This document shows, piece after piece, positions 9,186-17,101 of a DNA stretch of 64,000 nucleotides. A program made the position numbers and the translations under genes. Positions within the stretch are counted from its first letter, which is position 1. Each line of letters begins with the position of its first letter. The stretch comes from Polyangiaceae bacterium (GTDB lineage: Bacteria; Myxococcota_A; Polyangia; Polyangiales; Polyangiaceae). The notes beneath the pieces were generated by a model. The model ran no database searches. It saw nothing but the letters and a program-made list of their open reading frames with translations, and had not been told where the DNA came from. The stretch is taken from the NCBI GenBank assembly GCA_020846005.1, contig JADLEQ010000035.1:110076-174075 (forward strand), written 5' to 3'.

Positions 9186-9531
9186 AGGGGGGGGAGCGCG
9201 CGGGGGCGAGGGAGTGGGAGCCGCGGGCGCGAGGGAGAGGGCGAGGGAGAGGGCGAGGGAAAGCGCGAGGGAGAGGGCGCGGGAAAGCGCGAGGGCGAGG
9301 GCGCGGGCGGGGGAGAGCGCGGGGGCGAGGGCGAGGGAGAGGGAGAGGGCGCGGGAGAGGGAGAGGGAGAGGGCGCGGGAGAGGGAGAGGGCGCGGGCGG
9401 GGGAGAGCGCGGGCGGGGGCGCGGGAGTGGGAGCGCGCGAGGGCGAGGGCGGGCGCGGGAGAGCGCGCGAAGGAGGGGGCGGGCGCGGGGGAGGGAGTGG
9501 GGGCGGTCACGGGAGGGGGCGGCGGGTGGAG
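9186..9531 (+). repeat. Purine-rich low-complexity tract
   Basis: About 346 nt built from 5-7 nt units such as GGGAGA, GGGCGA and GGGCGC on the plus strand, with almost no T. Runs of three or more G occur every few bases. It is open in one plus frame and encodes only Arg/Glu/Gly/Ala repeats, so I do not call it coding. It could form G-quadruplex or purine-strand triplex structures, and it lies at the edge of the accessory patch. Confidence 0.85.
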
Positions 9532-9600
9532 GGCGTGTTGCGCTCGATTCGGCGCCGGGATGGGCAGACGTGCGACATCGCGTTCAGGCCGGCCCGCCCC

Positions 9601-9620
9601 CACGGGGACCAATTCCCGTG
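9601..9620. terminator. Short inverted repeat downstream of the HrgA-like gene
   Basis: CACGGG and CCCGTG form a perfect 6-bp stem with an 8-nt loop, 13 nt beyond the stop of the minus-strand HrgA-like gene. It lacks a T-run, so a role as terminator is only plausible. Confidence 0.3.
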
Positions 9621-9633
9621 TTCGAGTCGCCCC

Positions 9634-10626
9634 TCACGGTGCCTTTCCCTTCTTCGTCTTCGCCTCCGGCTGCACGAGTCTCTTTGCATAGGCGTCGGGG
9701 TCCGCCGGCACCGCGTCGTACTCGGCGTCGTGGATCCGGTTGGCGTTGAGATCGATCTTCACCGTCTCGAGGAAGTGGGCGACGTCGGAGTTCATCGCGA
9801 CGAGCTTGTCGAGCGTCACCCAATCGAGATCGTCACGAACCCGAGCCGGATGCACTACCCGGCTGGCGGAGAAGTCGTCGAGGCAGAGGTGGATCGCACC
9901 AATGCCGAAGCTCTGGGAGAGCCTCGTGAGTTCCTCGTCGAACTCGTCGTCGTCGAGCCAGCGGGCGGCCACGAGGTATCCCTCGTGGGCCCAGGAGGAG
10001 TTCGACACCGCCTGAAAGAAGCACTCCCGGAGGTTCGAGAAGTCCACCGACCGCTTCAGCTCGAAGGAGAACAGCCGGATGATGGGGGCCCGAACCGTTC
10101 CGGCGAACTCGACAGTGATCCGCTCCCCGAGGGCGCTGAGGGGGAAGCGCACCCCCACCACGTCCGGGTGAACCCATTCCCCGAAGCGCTTCTTCGTGCT
10201 GGCCGTGTGCTGAATCGTCTTCGCTCGAACCCCGTTCAGCTGGGTCCTGGCGAACGCTACGAGCACCGGGTGGAGATCCTTCTCGAGGAAGCGTCGCTCC
10301 TGGGGTTCGTCGGGCTCGACGACGGGGACATCTTTGGCGCCCTCCCCGGGACCCACCGCTGACCATCCATGTGGGAACGGACGGGTTCGGAGCCAGAAGC
10401 GCACCGGCCGGCGCCCTACCCGGATGAATTCCGAGGACGTGTTCTCCTTGGTGTCGACGTAGAGGAGGGCCCCGAGGCTGTGCCATGGGGTCTTACCGAC
10501 CGACGTGAGCTTGTCGGTCAGCTTCTTGGTCTCCGCGTAGGCCCAGAGTTCGGGGGCCGACATCGGCGTCGGCGCTGACTTGAGCGCCACCCTGACCATG
10601 TCCATGAACGTGAAGGCCTGCGTCAT
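9634..10626 (-). CDS. HrgA-like protein, HARE-type HTH plus nuclease-like domain
   Basis: 330-residue protein resembling HrgA of restriction loci. Residues 1-75 look like a HARE/winged-helix domain (FMDMVRVALKSAPTPMSAPELW, then the HSLGALLYVD region). The second half has the strand-rich layout of a restriction-like domain with an ExK pair in FSFELKRSVDFSNLRE, followed by helices and SFGIGAIHLCLDD. Nuclease activity is inference. GC and codon choice are clearly milder than in neighbouring genes, pointing to transfer. The ATG overlaps the stop of a decayed upstream frame (ATGA). No methyltransferase partner is present. Confidence 0.7.
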   Translation of the reverse strand: MTQAFTFMDMVRVALKSAPTPMSAPELWAYAETKKLTDKLTSVGKTPWHSLGALLYVDTKENTSSEFIRVGRRPVRFWLRTRPFPHGWSAVGPGEGAKDVPVVEPDEPQERRFLEKDLHPVLVAFARTQLNGVRAKTIQHTASTKKRFGEWVHPDVVGVRFPLSALGERITVEFAGTVRAPIIRLFSFELKRSVDFSNLRECFFQAVSNSSWAHEGYLVAARWLDDDEFDEELTRLSQSFGIGAIHLCLDDFSASRVVHPARVRDDLDWVTLDKLVAMNSDVAHFLETVKIDLNANRIHDAEYDAVPADPDAYAKRLVQPEAKTKKGKAP

Positions 10627-11110
10627 GCGGTCCTCGCCCTCTGCGTGGTGGTCGTTGCGGTCCTGACCGCAGACTGGTCGGCCTCGACCGGGACCCTCCG
10701 GGGAAGCGCCTGGGCCGTCTCGTGGCTCCTTCCGTCGGCCGCAGCGAGTTCAGCCTCCGGCGGTACGGACCTTCGCGAGACCGCGCCGGATAGCATCGTC
10801 TGTGGGAGCAACTCGTCCCTGCCGGTCGCTGCCTCGGTCCACTTCTCGATCGTGTCGGCGCGTGCGAAGCGACGCTCTACCCGGCGAGGTGGAACCCCCT
10901 GAAGTGGCGATGGCGGGCGGTGTCGACCCAAACCAGGCTGGACGTGTTGCGGATCGTCTCTGCGCCAACTTGCTCGACGTCCCCGCCTTGCTCGACGATG
11001 TGATGCCACAGTATTCCAGGTCCAGGCGGCCCCAGCGCCCGCTTCGCTGCCGAGAGCGATCGCAAACCGCGTGGACGATACGTACCACGCCCGCTACGGC
11101 AAGGCAGCAC
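10623..11110 (-). pseudogene. Frameshifted remnant of a WHH-type polymorphic toxin C-terminus
   Basis: The frame from 11110 to 10877 encodes LSAAKRALGPPGPG, then WHHIVEQGGDVEQVGAETIRN and a VDTARHRHFRGFH segment. This is the layout of the WHH (HNH/ENDO VII superfamily) nuclease tips at the end of Rhs and haemagglutinin toxins. That frame stops at 10877; a one-frame shift leads into TIEKWTEAATGRDELL, which runs to 10623 and overlaps the HrgA-like start. There is no Rhs or secretion domain upstream. I read it as a broken tail of a larger toxin; a short independent toxin ORF is possible but less likely. Confidence 0.55.
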
Positions 11111-11457
11111 CCCTACGCATCGTCATCGTCTCCAGCGGGGTTTCCCACGTAGCTTTCAAGGGTTCGGAGACATGGGCCCCGACGAGGACCTGGGCGGCGC
11201 GGTCGACACCGTCGATACGCGCTTCGAGCACCGAAAGCTGCGAGCCGCTGCCATGCGCGGGGGCGAGCGGGGTCATCACGACGAGAATCAGCGGGGGTCA
11301 CGGTGCGCGTCCGGCGGCATGCTGCCCGCGCCCGCTCCGCACACAGCCCGGCGAGTTCCGAACACATCGCGGCGGAACACGCCGCGCTCGAGGCGCGGGC
11401 AGCATGGTCCCTTCGCCCGAAGCGGCGCCCCCGGTGTGCTCCGAAAGGTGCCCCCCC
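11111..11457. other. Gene-free accessory DNA
   Basis: No recognisable gene. Short open frames on both strands lack family signatures and the third-position GC pattern of nearby genes. Composition resembles the HrgA/toxin patch more than the glycosidase gene that follows, so it is probably part of the same transferred, decaying segment. Confidence 0.5.
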
Positions 11458-13794
11458 TCACCGCACCGCGACGATCTCCAGCCGCCCTCCGCTCCACTCC
11501 AGCTCCACGACGTCGGCCGACGGGTCGCGCCGGAGGGTCGCGCTGCGGCCGCCCTCCCAGACCTCGCGGAACGCGACGCCCGGGTCGAGTCGCAGCGAGA
11601 CGGTGGCCGTGAGCCCGCTCGGGCCGGAGAGGACGATCCGCCAGCCCTCCTCGAAGGCGTCCACCTCGAGATCGAAGCGCCGATCCCCGAAGCGGAGGCG
11701 GCGGACGCGCACCGCGCCCCACCCGCTCGGGAGGCGGGGCGCGATCGTGAGGCGCGCGCCGGGCACGTCCGGCTCGAAGCCCGCGAGGTACGCCAGGAGG
11801 GCGTGCGCCACGTCGCCCGTCTCCCACGAGCGGTAGCGAGCCGAGGCGTCCGAGCCGCTGCCGTCCGGCTCGTGGCCGAGATCGAGCACCGAGTGATCGA
11901 ACGCGTGCAGCTCCTCGAAGTGCCCGGACGGCGTCGCCACCCGGTCGAGCGCGTGGAACGCCGCCTCCGCCTCGGGGCGGCCAGCGGCGGAGAGGTTCTG
12001 GAGGAGATACCCCGGCACCATCCCCGTGACCCCCACCCCGCGCGGGCTCGCGGCCGTGGCGTCGTCCTCGACCAGCTCCGCGATGACGCGGTCCAGGTTC
12101 CGGCGCGCCCGCTCGTCGTCCGGCGACGCGAAGCCGTGCCAGAGCGGCCCGAGGGACACGTCTTCGTAGGGCAGGAGGTACGCGTCCTTCTCCGGATCGA
12201 AGAACGCGAGCGGCTCCCAGAAGCCCAGCTCCTCGTTCCAGTAGCGCTCCTCTGCCGCGGCGCGTACGCGCTGGCCGAGCGCCGCGACCTCGGGCCCGGC
12301 GCCGAGCGCGGCGAGCCGCTCGGCCGCCGCGGCCAGCAGGAACGACGACGCCGCCGAGGACCCGAACGCCGCGATGCTCGAGGGGATGCCGTTCACCGCG
12401 GCGCCCATCGGGATGTGGTACGTCTCGTCGCCGCTGAACGGCAGCAGGCCGGCGGCGTCCACCTCCTGCCGGACGAGGCACGCCTCGAGGAAGGCCAGCC
12501 GCCCGGGGTCGAGCCAGGCGGTGTCCCCGGAGGCGCGGACGTACCGCGCGGCGAGCAGCGGCGGGTAGCTCGTCGCTTCGGCCCGCCCCCGGCCCTCCAT
12601 GAACGGCACGCCCTGCCAGAACGCGCGCGGATCCGCCGGCTCGACGAACGCGGCGGGATCCACGTCCAGCGGGAACGAGTTCGAGATGCGCCCGATCGCG
12701 CCGAGCGCGCCGTAGGTGGCGTCGAGGACGCCGCGCGCCTCCTCGTGCAGCCCCGCAGAGAGCTGCAGGCGGACGGCGCCCTCCGCGTCGCGCAGCCACC
12801 CCGACGTGTAGCGGTGGAGCTGGCTCACCAGGCCGCTCGGCGCCGTCTGCGCGAGCAGCGTGAGGAGCGCTCCCTCGTACAGGTCGGCGGGCTTCGGGTC
12901 GGGCAGCTCGAGCGCGACCGCGCGATCGAGCGACGCCAGCGACGCCGCGCGCGAGCGCTCGAGCGCGTCCGCGAGGCTCGGGATCTCGGACGCGGGCTCC
13001 GCGCCGGTGGCGAAGGACCACGCACACGTCGTGCTCCACTCGGCCGCCGGCGCGAGCTCGGGCGGCGTGAGCTCGAGGCGTGACGCGTCGGGCGTCGTGA
13101 ACGGCTCGTCGCAGTGGATGAGGAGCGTGCGCGCGCCCCGGCGCTGCACGAGCCCGCGCGGCTCGGCCGGCTCCGTCTCGGAGGCCGCGCGCGCGAGCCG
13201 AACCCGCACGAGCACGCTGCGCGGGGCGGGGCCGTCGTTCCTCACCGTGACGTGCCGGAGGATCACGTCTTGGCCGGGGACCGCGACGTCCGTCGTGAGC
13301 AGCGCCAGCGTCCCGCTGCGCGCGAGCGTGCGGGCGACCAGCGTGCCGCGCGGGCGCTGCGCGGCCTGCTCGTCTGGCGCCAGCGCGGCGCCAGACTCGA
13401 CCAGCTCGAACCAGGCGTCTCCGAAGAACGAGCCCGCGCGTTGGTACCCGGGCCCGAGGCCGTTCGTGAGCGTGCTCACCGGATCGTCGAGCCCGATCAG
13501 CCCGAAGACGCTCCCGTTGCCGACGGCGAACGCGCCCGCAGACTCGCGCGTGACGCGCCCGCCGCGCCAGCCGTAGCGGCTCGGCGCGCCGAGCCAGGGG
13601 TGCGACGCGAGCGCGCCGGGGATCGGCAGGGGCTCGCCCGCTTCGTCGGGCCAGTCGTCGCCGGCGGCCACCGGCGCCCACCGACTCGGGTCGGGCGCGC
13701 GGGCGAACTCGCGCGGCTCGGCCTCACCGCAGCCGAGCGCGAGCGCGCACGCGGCGCACGCGCCACGGAGCCGCCACGCCGCGGCGCGGCCCAT
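11458..13794 (-). CDS. Six-hairpin glycosidase-like lipoprotein
   Basis: 778-residue lipid-anchored protein with a signal ending in the lipobox LALGC. The N-terminal about 250 residues are beta-rich, containing VGNGSVFGLIGLDD and the strand-rich DVILRHVTVRNDG. The middle is an alpha/alpha toroid like GH15/65/94/95 enzymes, with YTSGWLRDAEGA, SGDETYHIPMGAAVNG and GVTGMVPGYLLQNL. A small C-terminal beta-domain follows. The exact GH family and substrate cannot be assigned; probably an oligosaccharide at the outer membrane. The ATG at 13794 overlaps the stop of the upstream DUF486 gene (TGATG), so translation is likely coupled. Confidence 0.78.
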   Translation of the reverse strand: MGRAAAWRLRGACAACALALGCGEAEPREFARAPDPSRWAPVAAGDDWPDEAGEPLPIPGALASHPWLGAPSRYGWRGGRVTRESAGAFAVGNGSVFGLIGLDDPVSTLTNGLGPGYQRAGSFFGDAWFELVESGAALAPDEQAAQRPRGTLVARTLARSGTLALLTTDVAVPGQDVILRHVTVRNDGPAPRSVLVRVRLARAASETEPAEPRGLVQRRGARTLLIHCDEPFTTPDASRLELTPPELAPAAEWSTTCAWSFATGAEPASEIPSLADALERSRAASLASLDRAVALELPDPKPADLYEGALLTLLAQTAPSGLVSQLHRYTSGWLRDAEGAVRLQLSAGLHEEARGVLDATYGALGAIGRISNSFPLDVDPAAFVEPADPRAFWQGVPFMEGRGRAEATSYPPLLAARYVRASGDTAWLDPGRLAFLEACLVRQEVDAAGLLPFSGDETYHIPMGAAVNGIPSSIAAFGSSAASSFLLAAAAERLAALGAGPEVAALGQRVRAAAEERYWNEELGFWEPLAFFDPEKDAYLLPYEDVSLGPLWHGFASPDDERARRNLDRVIAELVEDDATAASPRGVGVTGMVPGYLLQNLSAAGRPEAEAAFHALDRVATPSGHFEELHAFDHSVLDLGHEPDGSGSDASARYRSWETGDVAHALLAYLAGFEPDVPGARLTIAPRLPSGWGAVRVRRLRFGDRRFDLEVDAFEEGWRIVLSGPSGLTATVSLRLDPGVAFREVWEGGRSATLRRDPSADVVELEWSGGRLEIVAVR

Positions 13795-14132
13795 CACCAT
13801 GGCCGGAACACGAGCGTGGCGCCGACCCCGACGAGCGCGAAGCCGGCGAGGTGGTTCCACCGGATCGGCTCCCCGAGGTAGAGCGCAGAGAACGCGACGA
13901 ACACCCCGAGGGTGATCACCTCCTGGAGCGTCTTCAGCTCCGCGGTCGCCATGCCCGCCGCCGCGCCCACCCGGTTCGCCGGCACCTGGAAGCAGTACTC
14001 GAAGAACGCGATGCCCCAGCTCGCGAGCACCACGATCCAGAGCGGCGACGCCTGATGGCGCTTGAGGTGGCCGTACCAGGCGAACGTCATGAACACGTTG
14101 GACACGAGGAGGAGCGCCGCGGTCTTGAGCAT
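13794..14132 (-). CDS. DMT family protein (DUF486)
   Basis: 112-residue membrane protein with four hydrophobic helices, matching the DUF486 family related to small drug/metabolite transporters. Conserved-looking features are FMTFAWYGHLK near the N-terminus, the WGIAFFEYCFQVPANR loop and the LKTLQEVITLGVF helix. Function of the family is unknown. Its TGA shares bases with the start of the downstream glycosidase lipoprotein, so the two are probably expressed together, although no functional link is known. Confidence 0.8.
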   Translation of the reverse strand: MLKTAALLLVSNVFMTFAWYGHLKRHQASPLWIVVLASWGIAFFEYCFQVPANRVGAAAGMATAELKTLQEVITLGVFVAFSALYLGEPIRWNHLAGFALVGVGATLVFRPW

Positions 14133-14247
14133 GGGGCACCTTCGAGCCCAGGTGGGAGACCCCGCGGGCTCGACGAGACGAGAGCGCCGCCGCGCCCCCG
14201 GCGCAAGCTGCCGACGCCCCGGGCGCGCGACCGGCGCGCCGGGCGGC

Positions 14248-14826
14248 TCACCACGCCACTTCGGACCCGCACAAAGTCCCCTTGGACCCGGCTGTCTTCT
14301 TCTCCACGGAGAGATCGCAACCGCGGTTGACCCGGTGGCGCGAGCCGTAGGCGGTGACGTAGCCCTCCATCTGCAGCCCCACCGCGGCGTACGTGTACCC
14401 GACGCTGATCGAGGACGCGCTCCCCTCCTTCGTGGCGGTGCCGTCGAACGTCACGTCGCCCTGCAGCTGACCGTCCGCCGAGCGAGGCGCGGGCGCACAG
14501 CCGGTGAGCACGAACGTGAGGTCGACGCTCCGCGTGCTGGTCGCCATGTCGATGGTCGTCGTCCCCGTGATCGTCGCGGTGCCGCCGCCAGCGCAGGCGA
14601 GCGTGCGATCGTGCGTCCCCTCGGGCTGCGCCAAGACGAGCTCGTCGTGCAGCGCGTCGAGGCTCGCGACGACGGACCACGCGGTGTACCGCAGCCCCTC
14701 CTCCTCCTGCGAGGTCGCCTCGTCCTCCGACTCGGGCAGGCAGGACGCCGACAGCGCGGAGAACAGGGCGAGGGCAGCGAGCGACCAGCTCGCCCGCGGG
14801 CGGAGAGCGCGAAGCAGAGATCCCAT
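14248..14826 (-). CDS. Hypothetical lipoprotein
   Basis: 192-residue protein with a signal peptide and lipobox ALSASC, then an acidic segment ESEDEATSQEEE typical of an outer-membrane lipoprotein linker. The rest is Thr/Gly/Ser-rich beta structure with two Cys pairs (LACAGGG and LTGCAP; RGCDLS and TLCGSE). I do not recognise a family. The ATG at 14826 is preferred over an upstream ATG at 14862 because it places the basic n-region directly before the hydrophobic stretch. Confidence 0.65.
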   Translation of the reverse strand: MGSLLRALRPRASWSLAALALFSALSASCLPESEDEATSQEEEGLRYTAWSVVASLDALHDELVLAQPEGTHDRTLACAGGGTATITGTTTIDMATSTRSVDLTFVLTGCAPAPRSADGQLQGDVTFDGTATKEGSASSISVGYTYAAVGLQMEGYVTAYGSRHRVNRGCDLSVEKKTAGSKGTLCGSEVAW

Positions 14827-14957
14827 GGCGTGATGCTCGCACGGCGGCCCCGGACGCTTCAACCCGGCGCCAGCCGACCCGGCGGCGCGCGGGCGCCCGC
14901 CGCCGGATCCGACCCGCCGCCGGGCGCGAAACCGACGGCCGCCCCGGCGCGTTCGCC

Positions 14958-14963
14958 TAGCAT
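14958..14963 (+). promoter_or_regulatory. Putative -10 box TAGCAT of glutathione reductase
   Basis: TAGCAT ends 6 nt before the ATG at 14970, leaving no room for a Shine-Dalgarno site; this suggests a leaderless transcript. Confidence 0.45.
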
Positions 14964-14969
14964 CGCGCC

Positions 14970-16325
14970 ATGACGGAGCCGGAACGGTACGACTACGTGG
15001 TCCTGGGCGGAGGGAGCGGGGGGGTGGCCTCCGCGCGGCGCGCGGCCGCCCACGGGGCCCGCGTGGCGTTGGTCGAGCGCGATCGCCTGGGCGGGACGTG
15101 CGTCAACGTGGGCTGCGTTCCCAAGAAGGTGACGTGGTACGCGGCAGAGCTCGCCGGCGGGTTCGCGGACGCGGCGGACTACGGCTTCGCCGTCGAGCGC
15201 CCTCCGTTCGACCTCGGGGCGCTCCGCCGCGCTCGCGACGCGTACGTCGCGCGACTGAACGCCTCGTACGGCCAGACGCTCGCGTCCAGCGGCGTGACGG
15301 TGCTGAAGGCCACCGCTCGCTTCACCGGCGAGCGGACGATCGTGGCCGGGGACCGCGCCCTGGTGGGGGAGCACGTCCTGGTGGCGACCGGGAGTCGCCC
15401 GCGGCTGCCGCAGCTCGCGGGCGCTCGGCACGGGATCGACAGCGACGGGTTCTTCGCGCTGGACACCCTCCCCGGTCGCGTGGCGCTCGTAGGCGGCGGC
15501 TACATCGCCACCGAGCTCGCCGGCATCTTCCACGCGCTCGGCAGCGCCGTCACGCTGATCCTCCGCGGCGAGCGGCTCCTCGGCGGCTTCGACTGCACGG
15601 CGCGTGATCTGGTGATGGAGGCGATGCTCGAGTCAGGCGTCGCCCTCGTGCCGCGCCGCGAGGTGATCGAGGTGAGGCGTCGGGCGACCGCCGAGCTGGA
15701 CCTCGCGCTCGACGACGGCACCTGGCTCGAGGGCTTCGACTGCCTCGTGTGGGCGATCGGGCGGGAGCCGGTGTCGGACGGGATCGGGCTCGAGGAGGCC
15801 GGCGTGAGGAAGGACGCCCAGGGCTTCGTGGAGGTCGACGAGTGGCAGCAGACGACCGCGGCGCGGGTCTACGCCGTCGGGGACGTGACCGGGCGCCTCG
15901 CGTTGACCCCCGTCGCGATCGCGGCCGGGAGGCGACTCGCCGACCGTGTCTTCGGCGGCAAGCCCGACGCGCGCCTCGACTACGAGGACGTCCCGACCGT
16001 CGTGTTCTCGCACCCGCCGCTTGCGACCGTGGGGCTCAGCGAGGAGGCGGCGAAGGAGCGGTTCGGCGACGCCGTCCGCTGCTACGTGTCACGCGGGACG
16101 GGCCTCTACCACGGGATCACCCGCGCGAAGGGCCGCTACGTCGTGAAGCTCGTGACCGTGGGCCCCGACGAGCGGGTGGTGGGCGTGCACGCCGTGGGCC
16201 GCGGCGCCGATGAGCTCATCCAGGGCTTCGCCGTGGCGGTGCGGCTCGGCGCGAAGAAGGCCGACCTCGACGCGACGGTCGCCGTGCACCCGACCCTCTC
16301 CGAGGAGCTGGTCCTGCTCCGCTGA
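14970..16325 (+). CDS. gor: Glutathione-disulfide reductase
   Basis: Flavoprotein that regenerates glutathione with NADPH. Visible are the FAD motif GGGSGGVAS, the redox disulfide C44/C49 in GGTCVNVGCVPKK, and the nucleotide-binding GGGYIATELAG followed by arginines (LRGERLL) that suit NADPH. The late FAD motif VYAVGDVTG and the C-terminal active-site His-Pro in VHPTLSEE are also present. At 451 residues it is full length. Dihydrolipoamide dehydrogenases differ in motif and length, and mercuric reductases have an extra domain, so this call is firm. A glutathione S-transferase lies at 40026. The gene is convergent with the TetR gene. Confidence 0.92.
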   Translation: MTEPERYDYVVLGGGSGGVASARRAAAHGARVALVERDRLGGTCVNVGCVPKKVTWYAAELAGGFADAADYGFAVERPPFDLGALRRARDAYVARLNASYGQTLASSGVTVLKATARFTGERTIVAGDRALVGEHVLVATGSRPRLPQLAGARHGIDSDGFFALDTLPGRVALVGGGYIATELAGIFHALGSAVTLILRGERLLGGFDCTARDLVMEAMLESGVALVPRREVIEVRRRATAELDLALDDGTWLEGFDCLVWAIGREPVSDGIGLEEAGVRKDAQGFVEVDEWQQTTAARVYAVGDVTGRLALTPVAIAAGRRLADRVFGGKPDARLDYEDVPTVVFSHPPLATVGLSEEAAKERFGDAVRCYVSRGTGLYHGITRAKGRYVVKLVTVGPDERVVGVHAVGRGADELIQGFAVAVRLGAKKADLDATVAVHPTLSEELVLLR

Positions 16326-16373
16326 GGGCGACGCGCGCGCCGCCGCGCCGAGCCGCGCACCGGCGCCCGCACC

Positions 16374-16982
16374 TCACGGCTCGCGCAAGAGCGCGGCCCG
16401 CCCCATGCGCGCGAGCTCGCGGAGCAGCCGCTCCCGCGGCGAGCCCTCCGGAGCGTGCCGAGGCATGAGCGACCCGAAGCTGTCCGTGAACGCGACGCCG
16501 CACACGAGGACGCTCACCATGTGGAACAGGTACGCCTCGGGGTCGACATCGGAGTGCACCGTCCCCCGGGCCTGCCCCTTGCGCACGTACTCGGCCAGGT
16601 TGGCGATCACGGGCCGGACGTGCTTCTTCAAGAGTTCGCGGATCTCGGCGGGGCGGTCCAGGGCCTCGCGCGCGAGCAGCCTCGCGCGATCGGGATCCTC
16701 CGCGAAGAAGCTCAGGATCTCGCGGGTCACGCCCTCGAACTGATCGGTGCCGGCCGTCGCCGCCACGAGCACCCGCGGGAGTCGGTCGTTCCAGCGCGCG
16801 AGGACCTCCTCGAGCACGGCCTGACGGAGCTCGTCCTTCGAGGCGAAGTGGTAGAGCAGCGAGGGCTTCCGCACCCCGACGGCGTCCGCGATGTCTTGCA
16901 GGCTGCTGCCGTCGAAGCCACGCTGCGCGAACAGGCGCGTCGCGGCGACGAGCAGCTGCGCGCGAACGTCGGGCCCGGCCAT
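16374..16982 (-). CDS. TetR family transcriptional regulator
   Basis: 202-residue repressor-type protein. The N-terminal helix-turn-helix is clear (AATRLFAQRGFDGSSLQDIA, then GVRKPSLLYHFASKDELRQA). A ligand-binding helical domain follows. The start is the ATG at 16982, just before the family-typical N-terminus, 9 nt after a TACGAC box. It is transcribed away from the radical SAM gene across about 120 nt and may control itself and that gene; the inducer is unknown. Confidence 0.88.
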   Translation of the reverse strand: MAGPDVRAQLLVAATRLFAQRGFDGSSLQDIADAVGVRKPSLLYHFASKDELRQAVLEEVLARWNDRLPRVLVAATAGTDQFEGVTREILSFFAEDPDRARLLAREALDRPAEIRELLKKHVRPVIANLAEYVRKGQARGTVHSDVDPEAYLFHMVSVLVCGVAFTDSFGSLMPRHAPEGSPRERLLRELARMGRAALLREP

Positions 16983-16991
16983 GGCGCGCCG

Positions 16992-16997
16992 GTCGTA
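16992..16997 (-). promoter_or_regulatory. Putative -10 box TACGAC of the TetR gene
   Basis: TACGAC on the minus strand ends 9 nt before the ATG at 16982, the same arrangement as at other starts in the window. Confidence 0.35.
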
Positions 16998-17085
16998 GCG
17001 GGGACTCGCGGCGGCGGCCACTCCCGGCGGCACGAAGCACACCGGGGCGCCTCCCCGATGCGCGGCGCGGCGCCGCGCCGGGTGC

Positions 17086-17091
17086 TAGGTT
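17086..17091 (+). promoter_or_regulatory. Putative -10 box TAGGTT of the radical SAM gene
   Basis: TAGGTT ends 10 nt before the GTG at 17102. It argues for that GTG over the in-frame TTG at 17090, which lies inside the box. Confidence 0.35.
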
Positions 17092-17101
17092 GGGCTGGCC
17101 C

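Noticed and set aside
9598..9640. GTTCGAGTC resembling a tRNA T-loop, a possible tRNA fragment or attachment site
   Set aside because: The flanking 5-nt arms are not complementary and there is no acceptor or anticodon arm.
9040..10362. Long plus-strand open frame through the purine tract with Arg/Glu/Gly/Ala repeats
   Set aside because: It is open only because the tract lacks T; it runs antisense through the BASS and HrgA-like genes and has no family-like sequence.
10645..10902. 85-codon plus-strand ORF opposite the toxin remnant
   Set aside because: Composition is not protein-like and no homology-type motif is visible.
11094..11279. 61-codon minus-strand ORF upstream of the toxin remnant
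   Set aside because: No recognisable motif or ribosome site; overlaps the remnant in another frame and may be chance.
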